In this document: positions 61,449 through 64,000 of the stretch, in pieces
Position numbering within the stretch: the first letter of the stretch is position 1
Layout: each line of letters begins with the position of its first letter
Origin: Pseudoscleropodium purum
Lineage: Eukaryota > Streptophyta > Bryopsida > Hypnales > Brachytheciaceae
Length of the DNA stretch: 64,000 nt
Reading direction: 5' to 3'
NCBI GenBank assembly: GCA_963969395.1
Contig: OZ017803.1
Span: forward strand, 20,336,001-20,400,000
Program-made: the position numbers and the translations under genes
The notes under the pieces: model-generated
Told to the model about the DNA's origin: nothing
The model's database searches: none
What the model saw: only the letters and a program-made list of their open reading frames with translations

Positions 61449-64000
61449 AACTTGAGTAGATTAGCAAAGTGGGTATTTGTGGCTGCCTTTGTACATGCTT
61501 TGCTCTTTGATACTTTGAGGTTCCAAATGTGTTTTTTCATTATTGAATCTATGACCGATTGTAGGGTTTAGGGTCTAGAGTGTTTCTTTTGAATGTTCAT
61601 AGCATATTCTTTGAGTAACAAATTTTTTTTATTCTACTTGCAACATTTTTCTATGATTGATTGTAGGGTTTAGGGTCTAAAGTGTTGCTTTTAAATATTC
61701 ATAGTATATTCTTTGAGTAACAAATTTTTTGATTCTACTTGCAACATTTTTCACTGCAATTGGCTAATCTATTAAACAAAAAATTCACAATGTGGCCACA
61801 CAAAAGACCCTGGACATCTCATTTTGTTGCTTTACAATGTTCCTAGATTAGGCCCACCATATCAATTGGTACACCACATTACCATGAGAATATGTACATT
61901 ATGTGCCAAGCTGTCTTTGCAATATCAACACTAAGTACTGTAAATCATCGTTTTGCCCACTTTTGCAGCCAATCTAGAACATCATACAAACACAAGAAAA
62001 AATTTGTGGCTACACAAGTGTTTGACAATGTTCACAAGACTAAACAACTGCCTATTCCACTCTTCCGCTAGGGGCTTTCATGCTTCAATTTTTAAACTAA
62101 TAAACCCCCAAAAATATCTTACCACATTGTTTCCATGAACACCTATGCATCGCAATCGTGAAAAATACAAAAGTGTGGATCCCTAAGTCATCATCTGAGC
62201 CTACTTTCAGGAGTCGCAAGATTTGATCCATCCACCCAAATCTCCGAAGTCGGTGAGTTCCGATTTGCCAAAGAGGAGCCACTCGCTTCCCTATTCACCA
62301 AGGAAGACATTTCAAGGAAAGACGAGCCACCATAAGCTCTGCTCGTCACGGAACTTGATTCAGAGCCGCCGGCGTGACTAAAGTGCCCTCTACTGGACAC
62401 GACTCGGTCGCCCTCATGCTCCTGAACGAGACGAAGAATCTCAGCGTCCATGCCTCCGTGCAACATGGCCACCACGGCTTTCATGTCAGGTCGCCTCTCT
62501 CCTGACCTGCAGTCAAAATAGTCCCAAATGTGATTTTCATGATCAGAAGTAGCTCAAGTTTGATGAAAAAAACGCCAACATCAATTTCGTTAAATAGACG
62601 GCATTTCTATCATTGGCACAGACTTTTTTAGCAATGACACTGACCTGAAAAGTACATGAAATCACTCCTAAGGAATGTGCAACTATAATCAAAACTGGCC
62701 AAACTGGCCAAACTGCAGCACCTACATTGCGACCCCAAAACGACACAGAAATCTGGATATTGTTTGCAGAAGATGGACACAATAAAAACGTGAGAGTCCA
62801 TGAGAACCTAATGTCAATTTCTGCTACACCTGGAGACTTTACTTTGAAAAAATTCAGATCTTACTAAAAAGATGTTCAAATAATGTATGCTATAGAATGT
62901 GAATTGGAACTCTCCATCAAGTAGCCAACAAGATCCAGTGATAAGATTTATGTTTAACAGTAGTACGTATACTCAGTTTCCACCCGTGTTGATCGTGGGT
63001 GTGCATACCTAAGTAATTAGGGATTTGAGCATACGAATGTCAAAATTTTTGAGTCCCAAACTAGCGCAAATCTAACGAAACGAAACTGGCAATTGCTAAC
63101 GATGGAGAGGTTCAAATTTAACTGCGGTGTTCACATTATTTGTTGCAATAAAGGAAATGAGAAAATTGTTGCTAATTAAGCCAGATTTGGGAACAGCACG
63201 GACCTGTGCACGCACAACAAGGCAATGCTGATGATTCGCAGGGCTTCCGTCTCTTCTCTTGGCTGCAGCTCTAGGCTGGGGTCTATGAGCTCCTTGATCT
63301 TTCCTTCTGTGTACAGACTCCATGCCTGGTCACACACCTCTCACTGGTCAGTATTCACCATACATAACATTACTAAGCGGGACAGAACTGCTCTTCATTA
63401 GAATATTTTGTAATCTTGGAGCTCTAAATCTAGCTACGATGGCAGTGGATCTGAGATTTTAGATGACAGTCTCAAATCGCTCTGGTTCCTAGAGGAGAAT
63501 CCTCTCTTCATTGTAACGAATATGATCATGTAGATATCACCCATTTGCAAGGTCATGCTAGTAAAATTGGCGTAATTTTGAGCGCCAAAATTGTGACATT
63601 CAAATGCAGAGAGCTCCAAATCTCACAGATCTCAGGTTTCAGATGAGTACTGACAAAAACACCAAGCTCTTGAAGATCTTCCATCTTAACTAATAAGAGA
63701 ATTTGTACTCTCAATGGAGTATTGCTGAAAAGAGGAAACTCACCCAATCTGGCAGATAGAAATAGTCGTCCGATGATTTGATATTCATGTTTCTTCTTCT
63801 GCTCATAATCTCAAGCAGCAGAACGCCGTAGCTGAAGACATCCACTTTCTCACTCAGGTGTCCCAAATGGGCGTACTCTGGCGCTAAGTAACCCCTGCAT
63901 GAAGCACGTCCAACCCAATTTCACTTCCATGTTCCAGCTTCTCCTCAGAAGCATCAGAGTATTCCAAACATGTTGACGTTGGACTTAGTAACGTTGATTG
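61449..64000. repeat. Third, diverged and partial copy of the tandem block
   Basis: Matches about 3910-6290 of unit 1 (and the unit 2 equivalent) with frequent substitutions and small indels, running off the window. It includes the 3' part of a third receptor kinase. The homology starts inside the 3' flank of that gene. It contains extra TTTAGGGTCTA-type motifs near 61563 and 61665 not seen in units 1 and 2. Confidence 0.85.
62191..64000 (-). CDS. Third LRR receptor kinase copy, 3' exons only
   Basis: Three 3' exons are within the window: 63894-63744 (APEYA to YLPDW, 151 nt as in unit 1), 63325-63204, and 62506-62191 (terminal). Splice borders and phases match the unit 1 gene. The last exon encodes [20 protein letters not shown] and ends in the same TPESRLR-type C-terminus, but the Ser-rich tail is shorter and diverged. 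The partial gene shows no stop or frameshift, so it may be functional; its 5' part lies beyond 64000. Confidence 0.8.

Overview
The window looks like nuclear DNA of a land plant. It is AT-rich, has intron-rich receptor-kinase genes with GT/AG splice sites, plant-type AAACCCTA telomere-like motifs, plant hAT transposon sequence and a fragment of plastid psaB inserted in nuclear DNA. The psaB fragment reads like a seedless-plant (bryophyte-like) sequence, but the species cannot be named from the window. All calls come from reading the sequence; no database search was run.

Layout. (1) Positions 1-20461 and 20462-36528 are a direct tandem duplication with a constant offset of 20461. Each unit carries, on the minus strand, an intact 22-exon LRR receptor-like kinase gene (4540-13833 and 25001-34294; the exons join in frame to 973 codons) and, downstream of it, remnants of a 2-oxoglutarate/Fe(II) oxygenase-like gene. 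The units look essentially identical for the first ~9.5 kb and then diverge steadily. Unit 1 alone carries the psaB insertion (14401-15064). Unit 2 alone carries a 282-bp GC-rich hAT-type MITE (35573-35854, TSD ttttttag). (2) Unit 2 is cut off at 36528 by the left end of a ~16.1-kb GC-ended hAT-like element (36529-52677). It holds four decayed genes: a kinase-like gene and a gene with a novel domain (both minus), then a gene with the same novel domain plus coiled coils and a RING-H2 finger, and a hAT transposase (both plus). Every gene has a GC-rich GTCCGCC-type array 150-400 bp before its start, related to the element's ends. (3) Positions 52678-60000 are low-information DNA with a second MITE (53219-53418), a 175-codon unrecognised ORF and a zinc-knuckle relic. 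(4) Positions 60066-61375 hold two exons of a diverged broken receptor kinase, and 61449-64000 the 3' part of a third copy of the tandem gene, running off the window.

How it fits together. A receptor-kinase gene family is expanding in tandem while hAT-type elements, plastid DNA and microhomology deletions reshape each copy. The giant element's two ends match the two MITEs closely, so the MITEs are probably its non-autonomous derivatives. Its flanks do not share a target duplication and the rest of unit 2 is missing, which suggests recombination between two elements. The element's cargo (kinase-like, RING and paired novel-domain proteins) is the most unusual content of the window.
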